This document shows positions 1 through 7,046 of a DNA stretch of 29,439 bases, in pieces. The notes under the pieces were generated by a model. That model had not been told where the DNA came from. It saw only the letters and a list, made by a program, of their open reading frames with translations, and made no database searches. This stretch comes from a virus. Both the position numbers and the translations under genes were made by a program. Position 1 is the first letter of the stretch, and every line of letters starts with the position of its first letter. Location: positions 1 through 29,439 of IMG/VR virus record IMGVR_UViG_3300046012_000410. One strand, written 5' to 3'.

Positions 1-248
1 ACGTCCCATTGGCCCATCTTCTTGGCTTCGTCTTTGAGCAAGAGCGCGGCCATCCGGGGGCCGGCGGTTGCGCCCAAAGAGTCTTCATCATCGCCATGGA
101 TGGCAGAGAATGTGCGTCCCAGCACGCGGAAATAGGTCTCGAACACCTCGCGGCTGATCGGGGTGGCATGGACCCATGCCGTTACCTGATCGCCATCGCC
201 ATAAATCGGGATGACGAGCTTGAAATTGCGATCGATGCTCAGCGCCAT
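1..248 (-). CDS. Probable tail assembly chaperone, N-terminal part (runs off window)
   Basis: The open frame starts with ATG at 248 and is still open at base 1, giving 82 codons (begins MALSIDRNFKLV). It lies three bases after the tail tube gene in the late operon. No diagnostic motif is visible. The chaperone call rests on position: in contractile-tailed phages with this sheath and tube arrangement the next gene is normally the tail assembly chaperone that coats the tape measure protein. Such chaperones often carry a programmed frameshift, which would lie outside this window. The start has only a weak ribosome binding site. Function is inferred; the reading frame itself is well supported by composition and context. 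Confidence 0.6.
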   Translation of the reverse strand, partial: MALSIDRNFKLVIPIYGDGDQVTAWVHATPISREVFETYFRVLGRTFSAIHGDDEDSLGATAGPRMAALLLKDEAKKMGQWD

Positions 249-251
249 CTA

Positions 252-689
252 TCAGCCATAAATCGACGAATTGATATTGTAAGTGCCGTCGATCTCGACT
301 GCGTAACCCGCGTCCTTGCCGTTCACGCGCATATCGCCGACGCGGCCGATGCTTGTATTCGTGAACTGATAGACGCCAAGCGTGACGGCATCAGTACGGA
401 AGGTAAGGTCACCCAGCAGCGAGTTGAGTTCCTGCTGCGTCTTATACTGATCGGCAAGGGATTGGGTTCGCAACAGATTCACTGTGAGCCGGACCGGGAT
501 GAACGGCTCGGGCGATGTCACCTGCCCCGTCATGGTGTCGATCCGGGTCGTGGCGCCATTCCCGAAGGAAACGGATATTCCCTCGACCCCTAGATTCGAA
601 ACTATGACATTCAGAGCCGAATTATCGGAATAGGAAAGGCTTCCTCTGGCGCGGTTTAACGTGCCTTGGGGGGTGTTAGTGAAGGCCAT
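252..689 (-). CDS. Tail tube protein
   Basis: A 145-residue protein, the usual size for the inner tube subunit of a contractile tail. It forms the stacked hexameric rings through which DNA passes. It is rich in beta-strand residues (V, T, S, G, N) and follows the sheath gene directly, 13 bases apart, which is the standard order sheath then tube. A good ribosome binding site (AAGGGG, 8 bases before ATG) fixes the start at 689. No single catalytic motif is expected for this family, so the call rests on size, composition and synteny. A related small virion protein is the main alternative. Confidence 0.72.
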   Translation of the reverse strand: MAFTNTPQGTLNRARGSLSYSDNSALNVIVSNLGVEGISVSFGNGATTRIDTMTGQVTSPEPFIPVRLTVNLLRTQSLADQYKTQQELNSLLGDLTFRTDAVTLGVYQFTNTSIGRVGDMRVNGKDAGYAVEIDGTYNINSSIYG

Positions 690-702
690 GTTCTATTCCC
701 CT

Positions 703-2082
703 TTAGGCGAAATTCGTTGCATCGAGATTGAAGATAATTTTGTCGAACCCGCGCAGCGGCGTGAACACGATGGTGTAGCCCGCGTATTTTCCGATCTTGT
801 AGTCGCCCGGGTTATCCTTCGTGTAAGAGACGAAAGGAACCGCGTTCACGATGGTGAAGTTGTCATAGGTCCCAGCATCAATCGCCGCACCCAATTGAGA
901 CGAGGTCAATTCCAACTGGATCACCGGGTTCAACACCATGCCGAAAGTGATGCCGCTCGCCATCGTCGAGGCCGCGACGGCTTCAAGGCGATTGATACCT
1001 GGCTGGTTGTAATAGAGAGGATTCGTCGGATTGTTGGAACCATTGATGACAGCGTTCGACACATTGAGGTTCGTGTTTATCGCCGCCCAATCGATCGCGT
1101 ACCAGTAATTGACCGGGTTCCCATCGGCGTAGTTTCCGCCGAAAATGATCGCGTCCGAGATCCCGCCTTCAGCACCGGTGCCGATATAGCTCACATTCGC
1201 GGCGGTCAGTTCGGCAAGAAGAGCTGCGTTGCCGATTTGCGGGTACGGGGTGACATCGAACACGAAGGTGTATTCGAACGGCGTGACCTTGTTCGTGCTC
1301 GAAGGCTGGTAATGCAGCAGCGTGAAGAAATCCGCCGCCATCGTGAATTCGGTGGTCGGAATCGTTGGCGCCTCGACCTGCAGGAACACCGACTTCATCA
1401 GTGTGGTGTAACTGTCGTAGGTGTCGGTCGTGGTCGTCACGTAGAAGTAGGTCTTGGCCGTATTGCTCTCGAACTCCGCCACAAACGCCAGAAACTGAGA
1501 AACGCCATCCCAGCTTCTCGGAACAAGATAGGCATAAAAGAATTGCGGCGAAGCGGTTATGAAATCGCCCAGCGCCGTGACGCCATCGGCTGGCTCACCT
1601 GCACCAAGCTCGAGAACGTAAACAGCAGTGTTCGCACCTTGGGCGAAGAAGGTCGTGGCCATCGCCACCAACTCCGCGGAGTTCCGCGGCGTGTATTTGA
1701 TGGTGCCGGTCGCCGGGGTCGTGCCGCCATCCGATGCGAGGGCATACGTGAAGGTCGATGCGCCCGTCGCTGTCGCGAGAACCGTTCCATTATAGACGGC
1801 TGGGGTCGCTCCGGAGATGGTAGTCAGGAATTCGTCTCCCGACGTAATCCCGTGCGCCGCCGTGGTCGTTGCGGTAACGGTTCCGCCCGACCACGCCAGA
1901 GACGTGACGGCCAGCGGCGCGGCGAGGATCGGCGTCAGATCGGCAAGTTGCGTGAGAAGGGAATACGTGCCGTCCGACAGCGTCGTGCCGCCCTGCGAGA
2001 TGAACGCTCCCGTCTGTTGGAGCGTGTTTGGCGTCGGCGCAACGATCTGATTGACGTTTACGATTACGATCGGGTTCGCCAT
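703..2082 (-). CDS. Contractile tail sheath protein (DUF3383-like)
   Basis: A 459-residue protein whose start MANPIVIVNVNQIV, aromatic-rich body and C-terminal block around FTPLRGFDKIIFNLD are typical of the DUF3383 sheath family of myoviruses. Sheath subunits surround the tube and contract to drive injection. Residues about 57-130 look like an inserted small beta domain (TSLAWSGGTVTATTTAAHG, then YNGTVLATATG, then a closing ATGTI) resembling the E1-FCCH-type domains found in phage structural proteins. The same type of insert occurs in the capsid-associated protein at 6174-7046. A strong ribosome binding site (AAGGAG, about 8 bases upstream) supports the ATG at 2082. This gene is the main reason for calling the phage a myovirus. 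Confidence 0.85.
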   Translation of the reverse strand: MANPIVIVNVNQIVAPTPNTLQQTGAFISQGGTTLSDGTYSLLTQLADLTPILAAPLAVTSLAWSGGTVTATTTAAHGITSGDEFLTTISGATPAVYNGTVLATATGASTFTYALASDGGTTPATGTIKYTPRNSAELVAMATTFFAQGANTAVYVLELGAGEPADGVTALGDFITASPQFFYAYLVPRSWDGVSQFLAFVAEFESNTAKTYFYVTTTTDTYDSYTTLMKSVFLQVEAPTIPTTEFTMAADFFTLLHYQPSSTNKVTPFEYTFVFDVTPYPQIGNAALLAELTAANVSYIGTGAEGGISDAIIFGGNYADGNPVNYWYAIDWAAINTNLNVSNAVINGSNNPTNPLYYNQPGINRLEAVAASTMASGITFGMVLNPVIQLELTSSQLGAAIDAGTYDNFTIVNAVPFVSYTKDNPGDYKIGKYAGYTIVFTPLRGFDKIIFNLDATNFA

Positions 2083-2135
2083 CCGGCGCGCTCCTTACGA
2101 GGTGATTGGCTTAGTGCGGCGACGCGCCACGAGGG

Positions 2136-2591
2136 TTAGGCGAGGCGATAGAGCGTCCACGCTCCGGCTGCGGTCTTACGGGCACGGAAGCGGCCCGCAT
2201 TCCCGACGACGGCGGTAAAGGTCATCGCGCCGACCAGGGTCCAGCCCGTATTCGTCGTGAGCGTGGGAAGATTGGTGCTGCCCGCGATGCTGATAACCGA
2301 GAAGTCGAGCGCATTCTCCGCGACCGTGCTCGGAAGCGCGGTATCCATCGCAGTCGCCAGCGGGAGTTGCAGATTGACCGCACCACTCGGATTCGAGGTG
2401 AGGATGCCTGCAATGAGTTGCGCGGCCGTCAGCGTTGCTGCTGTGTCTTGTGAACTCGGCGCGCCTTGAGTGGTGAGGCCATTACTCGTGATCGTGACGA
2501 TGCCGGTTCCGCTTGCCGGCGAAACGGTAAGGCTGGAGCCAGGGATGATCTTGGTGACGAGAAGCGTGCTAGGAGTGGGATTCTGCGCCAT
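2136..2591 (-). CDS. Small virion surface or neck protein, hypothetical
   Basis: A 151-residue protein rich in T, A, S and L. The N-terminal half has repeated short beta strands (SSLTVSPASGTGIVTITSNG). The C-terminal end GRFRARKTAAGAWTLYRLA matches a tail seen on many small phage structural proteins, where it probably forms a trimeric beta fold. It sits between a clear terminator and the sheath gene, so it could be transcribed with the tail genes. A role as decoration, neck or fibre-like protein is possible. No enzymatic motif is seen. Confidence 0.65.
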   Translation of the reverse strand: MAQNPTPSTLLVTKIIPGSSLTVSPASGTGIVTITSNGLTTQGAPSSQDTAATLTAAQLIAGILTSNPSGAVNLQLPLATAMDTALPSTVAENALDFSVISIAGSTNLPTLTTNTGWTLVGAMTFTAVVGNAGRFRARKTAAGAWTLYRLA

Positions 2592-2614
2592 GAGGGATTG
2601 GCCTTTCGGACAAG

Positions 2615-2637
2615 AAAAAGGCCCCTAAAGAGGGGCC
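2615..2637 (-). terminator. Rho-independent terminator inside the head-tail gene series
   Basis: On the minus strand a perfect 7-bp stem (GGCCCCT / AGGGGCC) with a 4-base loop is followed by five T. The stop codon of the upstream gene (TAG at 2627-2625) lies inside the hairpin. It should end or attenuate leftward late transcription before the tail sheath and tube genes, which would set the ratio of head to tail proteins. Confidence 0.85.
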
Positions 2638-3644
2638 GGGATGTAGGTGATGACCGCGTCGGTGATTATCTGCCGTGCGATGTCGTTCGCTCGGAATTGG
2701 TAGTAATTTATTTCGAACTGGATCGTCTTCTTCATGGCGATCGCCTGAAGCTCGACCTGGCCTTTTTTCTCGTCGCGCACGACGGGGACGTTCATCATGC
2801 CCATGACGTATGGATTGAATTCTGTGAACTGGTCTACCCAGGCGATAAAATCCATCGCCTCATCGTTCCGGTATCCGTAGAGCGTTACGACGACTTCATC
2901 GACGCAAAGCTGAGCAAGCCCCGATTTCGGAAGGAAGGTTTGCGCCGATGCTAACCCCACCGTACCCTGCGGCTCGATGTGGACGACCCCATAAGGGGGG
3001 GCCAGATTCCGCGGGACAAGATATGACGGATAGAGAACGATGCCCGGGTTCTCGTGCAACGCGACGGCCGGCGTGTAGCCTTGAAGTCGCAGCCAGATTG
3101 GCAGGCTGTTGCTGACTACCCGTTCGCAAATCGCATCCAGCTGCTCCTGGGTGTCGATGATTTGCGACGCGAGATCGGACCACCGCGTAGACCCTTGGTA
3201 ATGCCAGACATCGGCCTGGCGGTAGAACGGCTTTCTCGCTGAAAAGGAGAAGCGGATATCGTCGATCTGACCAAGATAAATGATCGAGGGCGTCGAGAGG
3301 TTGAGGAATGTGACCTCCGCCTCGGACGTGAACACCACGGCGTTCGTGGTGAAGGTCTCGGTCTCGTCCTGGTGCGTATCCGTTGCGTAGTGCAGGCTTC
3401 CCTTCTGGGTGAAGGTCAGCGGCGCATCGATCGCGAATGTATCCGTCCCAGCCGCGGAGGCCAATTGCTGCGGCGTTACCAGATCAGCGCGAACGAGGAA
3501 CACAAACCCGTCGACCGGCAGGACGAGCCGCACATATTTCGTAAACTTGAGTTCTTGACCGAGAGAAAGAGAATCGACGCCCAGTTGCAGAACGTCGCCA
3601 ATCGGTGTTCCTGCCGTGGCGGCGGCTTCCGTAACGCCAGCCAT
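2625..3644 (-). CDS. Phage structural protein, probable tail or neck component, hypothetical
   Basis: A 339-residue protein located between connector-type genes and the sheath, in the late operon. It contains long beta-rich stretches (TDTFAIDAPLTFTQKGSLHYA) and a C-terminal half with aromatic and acidic residues. No family motif could be named with certainty. Its place in the gene order, ahead of the sheath, fits a tail terminator, neck or tail-associated protein. Its stop codon is embedded in the terminator hairpin at 2615-2637. Its start ATG at 3644 overlaps the preceding stop by one base, showing translational coupling. Confidence 0.7.
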   Translation of the reverse strand: MAGVTEAAATAGTPIGDVLQLGVDSLSLGQELKFTKYVRLVLPVDGFVFLVRADLVTPQQLASAAGTDTFAIDAPLTFTQKGSLHYATDTHQDETETFTTNAVVFTSEAEVTFLNLSTPSIIYLGQIDDIRFSFSARKPFYRQADVWHYQGSTRWSDLASQIIDTQEQLDAICERVVSNSLPIWLRLQGYTPAVALHENPGIVLYPSYLVPRNLAPPYGVVHIEPQGTVGLASAQTFLPKSGLAQLCVDEVVVTLYGYRNDEAMDFIAWVDQFTEFNPYVMGMMNVPVVRDEKKGQVELQAIAMKKTIQFEINYYQFRANDIARQIITDAVITYIPAPL

Positions 3645-4138
3645 CAGCCGTCGATTTCAGCGATGAAACTTGCGAGATAGAGTCCCGTATCCACGAAAGA
3701 CGGGCGCCTAGGATGCTTTCCATGCGGGCGCTTGAACCGATGCGAAACGCCGTCGAGCGCGGCTTTCGTCGGAACGCCAGGATATCCTAAATTCTCCATA
3801 AGGCCTAGCGTGATAAATTGATCGAAAGCCTCTTTGATCTCGCTCTCGGCCGCGGCATAGGGCGGAGGTCCATTACTGCCTCCCTGCATCACGGTTTCCA
3901 GCGCGCCAGCAAGAGAATGAGCGATCACATCGCCAATGCGCTCAGCGCTCGCCTCAAAGAAATGCTCCATGATATGGTATTTTTCTTCGAGGATTTCCGC
4001 GACATCACCGGTAGAAACCGCCTCGCTTTCAGCCGCAGGCGCTTTGCGGTTCTTTTTCGCACGAGATCGCTGTTGAGATGCAGTCTCCCTCTTCTCGGCG
4101 TAGGGAATGTCGATGACGCCGAGCCGTAGGGTGGTCAT
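3644..4138 (-). CDS. Late structural or head-tail connector protein, hypothetical
   Basis: A 164-residue protein. I chose the ATG at 4138 (MTTLRLGVIDIPYAEK) because it forms an ATGA overlap with the previous stop; an ATG four codons upstream also exists. A basic segment (QQRSRAKKNRK, residues about 23-33) is followed by a helical acidic stretch. Near the C-terminus HRFKRPHGKHPRRPSFVDTG has the look of a neck or tail-completion protein, in which a closing RPSFVDTGLY segment is common. This is inference from composition; the frame is well supported by coupling on both sides. Confidence 0.65.
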   Translation of the reverse strand: MTTLRLGVIDIPYAEKRETASQQRSRAKKNRKAPAAESEAVSTGDVAEILEEKYHIMEHFFEASAERIGDVIAHSLAGALETVMQGGSNGPPPYAAAESEIKEAFDQFITLGLMENLGYPGVPTKAALDGVSHRFKRPHGKHPRRPSFVDTGLYLASFIAEIDG

Positions 4139-4596
4139 GTTATTCCCCACATCGTTCCGAATTTCATGGCGATGCCGAGGTAGATCCGACCATAAGGCGT
4201 CTTGAGATTCTGCAATTGGTCGATGGTCAGATTCTGCAGGTTCTCAATAACCTCGATGCCAGCCGATGTCGCCTCGTCGCTGGCATTCGTTACCACACCA
4301 GAGGCGAATTGGCCGCATTTGAACTTCTCTCGAAGCCCTTTGAAGTAATCTGGCGTTACCGCCGTATCCGGGGCCAGATTTATGAGGAGATCGCCCGCCA
4401 GATTATAGACGGCGGTATTGTAGACAAGAGGCGACGCCACGCAGATCGCGCGCAGCACCGTATCGAGCGAGAATTGGAAAACATAGCAGATTACCGGTGC
4501 GTCAGAAGGCAGGCTGATCACCGGTATCTGCATTATATCGCGGATAAAAGCCTGAAACCCCGCAAGCGTTGGCGGCCCCGGATGTTTCAGGCTCAT
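4135..4596 (-). CDS. Head-tail connector-type protein, hypothetical
   Basis: A 153-residue protein starting MSLKHPGPPTLAGFQAFIRD. The middle (LVYNTAVYNLAGDLLIN) suits a helical adaptor that packs against the portal, and the C-terminal block NLKTPYGRIYLGIAMK looks conserved in phages with this kind of capsid operon. It lies two genes downstream of the major capsid gene. Head completion or connector function is inferred from position; I cannot name a family with certainty. Confidence 0.65.
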   Translation of the reverse strand: MSLKHPGPPTLAGFQAFIRDIMQIPVISLPSDAPVICYVFQFSLDTVLRAICVASPLVYNTAVYNLAGDLLINLAPDTAVTPDYFKGLREKFKCGQFASGVVTNASDEATSAGIEVIENLQNLTIDQLQNLKTPYGRIYLGIAMKFGTMWGIT

Positions 4597-4602
4597 CTTC
4601 GA

Positions 4603-5130
4603 TTAGGCAGCTTTGCGCGGACGACCGGGACCGCGGCGCGTCTCGGTTGGCGTCAAAACTGGGCCACCGTCTTCCGATACGATCACGGCCTCATCGAGAT
4701 TCGGCGCTTCGGTATCGTTTGCCTCGGTTTTCACCGCGACCTCGAACACGCCGGTATCGACAAAGCTCGACGCAGCGATTGCTGCCGCCTTGCGGCGATC
4801 CTTACCGTCCAATGTCTTCACCCCCTTATTGTGATCGCGAACCGCGCGAATGGCGGATTCGGGAACGGGCTTGTCGACATTGAACACGTAAGGAATGACT
4901 GATCGCTGAGGCATGCGATTGAGTTCGACGACACCGATCATGCCATGGCGCGTGGCCTGCTTGACGATATTCTCGACCGCCTCCATCGGAGCGTCCTTGG
5001 CATAAATCAGCCGTTGCTTGCCAGCAGGGATATCCTGCAGGCGCGGCGCCGAGCCCGGAGAATTGAAATCCGGGCGATAGAAGAATTTCTGCTGCTGATC
5101 GGTGCAGTTTGCGACGTAAAGCGTGGGCAT
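4603..5130 (-). CDS. Hypothetical late protein with AT-hook-like C-terminus
   Basis: A 175-residue protein. The start ATG at 5130 has a ribosome binding site (GAGG, five bases upstream) and lies seven bases after the capsid gene stop, so I prefer it to the longer frame that would overlap the capsid gene. The first half (MPTLYVANCTDQQQKFFYRP) is a compact mixed fold. The last residues include RRGPGRPRKAA, which contains the GRPRK core of an AT-hook minor-groove DNA-binding motif. A virion protein that contacts packaged DNA is one reading, but basic C-termini also arise without DNA binding. The segment before it is acidic and probably disordered. Confidence 0.65.
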   Translation of the reverse strand: MPTLYVANCTDQQQKFFYRPDFNSPGSAPRLQDIPAGKQRLIYAKDAPMEAVENIVKQATRHGMIGVVELNRMPQRSVIPYVFNVDKPVPESAIRAVRDHNKGVKTLDGKDRRKAAAIAASSFVDTGVFEVAVKTEANDTEAPNLDEAVIVSEDGGPVLTPTETRRGPGRPRKAA

Positions 5131-5137
5131 ACTGACC

Positions 5138-6160
5138 TCAATCGCTATAGGGCATGGAGACAATCGAGAGCGCCTGGGGGCGCGGAGCCCAGCCAGAGGT
5201 GAGGCGCCATTCCGACAGAACGTCGGTCGCGCCACCGGCCAGCGGGGAGACGATCTCTCGCGGCGCCGCCATATCGCAGTACTGCGTAAGGCAGACCGGG
5301 CTACCGGGCGAAACCGAGGCGAAGATATTCGTGTCTACCGGATTGCCGTCGATGCGCTCGACCTCCGGCATAGCGATGATCACGGCATCCGATCCGTTAT
5401 TGCCCTTGCCGATCAGAGTATCGTCATACCCCCAGACAAGCTCATCGCCGTTGTCCATCATGACCTTTTCCAAGGTCTCTTTGGTCGACGCGGTGCCAGC
5501 GCCGATGCGCTGGTACTGGGTCAACTGGACAACGTTGTACTCGAACAGGCCGAGCGTCCGCTGCGGGCCGAGAATTGCGAACTTCCGACCCTTGCCGAGC
5601 TGATACGTGCGGGTCTTGATGTCCAAGACCTGCTGCATCAGGAAGAACGCCATCTGGCCGTTGTCGTAGGTGACGACCGTATCGTTGCCATTGCTGTCCG
5701 GCGGTAGATTGACCGCGGTCGCGCCAGGGGCATTCAGCAAGCCCTCGCCGTTCTGCGGATTCATGCCGTAGAGAGCCGCATCACGAGCAAGCTGATTGTT
5801 CGCCTGTCGCATGCCTAGGCGATACGCCTCCGGGACAGCGAAACCCCAACGACCGCCTGCGGCGACATCGTGGTGGTTGTATTCGCTGCGGACCTGGAAG
5901 AGATAGGTTGCGGTCGAGAGCATGGCAGTCGAGATATCGACGCCCGGAAGCTCGTTGAACGAAGCCTGACCCGCCGCAATCTTGGTGCGGAGATTCATCT
6001 GCTTCATGTAGACAAGCAGATCGTCTTCGGCGATGCGGACGCGAAGTTGCCCCTCCGCAAAGAGGTCGGTGAAGCTGGACGCCTGGTTATATTGAACCAG
6101 GATCTCCGGCTCCATGAAGTGCGGCGAGACGGTGACGTATGCCGCGGCCTGAATGGTCAT
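5138..6160 (-). CDS. Major capsid protein (DUF2184-like, HK97-type fold)
   Basis: A 340-residue protein of the DUF2184 type, the major head subunit. Supporting features are the length, the block AVPEAYRLGMRQANNQLARDAALYG, and the closing segment with WRLTSGWAPRPQAL typical of this family. It assembles into the icosahedral shell around the scaffold, which here is probably supplied by the fusion protein encoded at 7046-9127. The start at 6160 has a good ribosome binding site (GGGAG, eight bases upstream). It is 13 bases after the capsid-associated protein gene, matching the usual order protease/scaffold, accessory protein, capsid. Confidence 0.85.
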   Translation of the reverse strand: MTIQAAAYVTVSPHFMEPEILVQYNQASSFTDLFAEGQLRVRIAEDDLLVYMKQMNLRTKIAAGQASFNELPGVDISTAMLSTATYLFQVRSEYNHHDVAAGGRWGFAVPEAYRLGMRQANNQLARDAALYGMNPQNGEGLLNAPGATAVNLPPDSNGNDTVVTYDNGQMAFFLMQQVLDIKTRTYQLGKGRKFAILGPQRTLGLFEYNVVQLTQYQRIGAGTASTKETLEKVMMDNGDELVWGYDDTLIGKGNNGSDAVIIAMPEVERIDGNPVDTNIFASVSPGSPVCLTQYCDMAAPREIVSPLAGGATDVLSEWRLTSGWAPRPQALSIVSMPYSD

Positions 6161-6173
6161 TGCTGGTGCTCCC

Positions 6174-7046
6174 TTAGATCAGAATGACGGCAGCCGCGCC
6201 GTCGTAATCCCATGTTGCATTTGGACTGGAATAGTCCACGATCTGGCAGTTGCTTGCCTGGATATCCAGAATCTGGACCGGCAGCGCGCCGCCGAACCCT
6301 GCGATCGTGCCGCCCGACGAATAGGTGCCAGGAGACGAAGGCGAAGCCTGCGACACAACGACATGCGTGCTATCGACCGATACGACGATGAAGTTGCCGT
6401 TGTATCCAGCACCTGTGCCGCCCGTCGACACGACACCGGAGACATCAATATCGTCGCCAGCGCTCAAATCCGAGGTAAGATCGGTTCCGACCGTGAACGT
6501 GGTCTGACCGCCGCCGGTGGAGGCCCACGTCGCTCCGGTGATCGCCACTGAACTGTGCTCAGCAGAGAACGGAACAAGCTTTTGGGCGACGAAATCCCAA
6601 GAGACTTGGGCATTTGTTAGGCCGCCCTGCAGGCTAACCAGGGAAGCATCTGCCGAAACCGCAATGCGCGCACCGGAGCCGAGGCGGTAATAGTTCACTT
6701 GGCCGCCAGAGCCGATGAGCGGAACCGGCGATTGCGGGGTGTTGACCATCGCATAGTTCTGATCGAATACCGAGAAGCCCAGCAGGTTCGTAAGGCTACT
6801 CGCTCGGCCGATAATGGTACCAAGCGCCTGGATGGGACCGCCCGACGCGCCACCGAGATCGGTATAAATACCGACGCCACCCCACATCGGGAGCGTCTCG
6901 CTTTGCGAGAGCGTTCCCTGTGCGAGTTTGTAGCGGATTGCCGGATCAGGATAGGCCGTGCCCTGCACAAGGCCGTACGAGGTCTTGCCGAAAAGGCCCT
7001 GCCCAACCGTGGTCGAGAAAGGGTTGAACGGAATGGTCGCGACCAT
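6174..7046 (-). CDS. Capsid-associated structural protein with inserted beta domain (cement or decoration candidate)
   Basis: A 290-residue protein beginning MVATIPFNPFSTTVGQGLFG. It lies between the scaffold/protease fusion and the major capsid gene, the place of a head accessory or cement protein. The part around residues 20-160 is rich in glycine and short strands. Residues about 168-248 form a distinct repeat-like beta module (GATWASTGGGQTTFTVGTDL, then YNGNFIVVSVDSTHVVVS, then a closing SSGGTI) similar in type to the insert of the sheath protein. The start overlaps the preceding stop by one base and has AGGAG upstream. The exact role is inferred. Confidence 0.72.
   Translation of the reverse strand: MVATIPFNPFSTTVGQGLFGKTSYGLVQGTAYPDPAIRYKLAQGTLSQSETLPMWGGVGIYTDLGGASGGPIQALGTIIGRASSLTNLLGFSVFDQNYAMVNTPQSPVPLIGSGGQVNYYRLGSGARIAVSADASLVSLQGGLTNAQVSWDFVAQKLVPFSAEHSSVAITGATWASTGGGQTTFTVGTDLTSDLSAGDDIDVSGVVSTGGTGAGYNGNFIVVSVDSTHVVVSQASPSSPGTYSSGGTIAGFGGALPVQILDIQASNCQIVDYSSPNATWDYDGAAAVILI

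Noticed and set aside
661-2139. 492-codon plus-strand open frame opposite the tail sheath
   Set aside because: It is very rich in R, G and H, has no domain, and lies exactly antisense to the well-supported sheath gene. A shadow frame.
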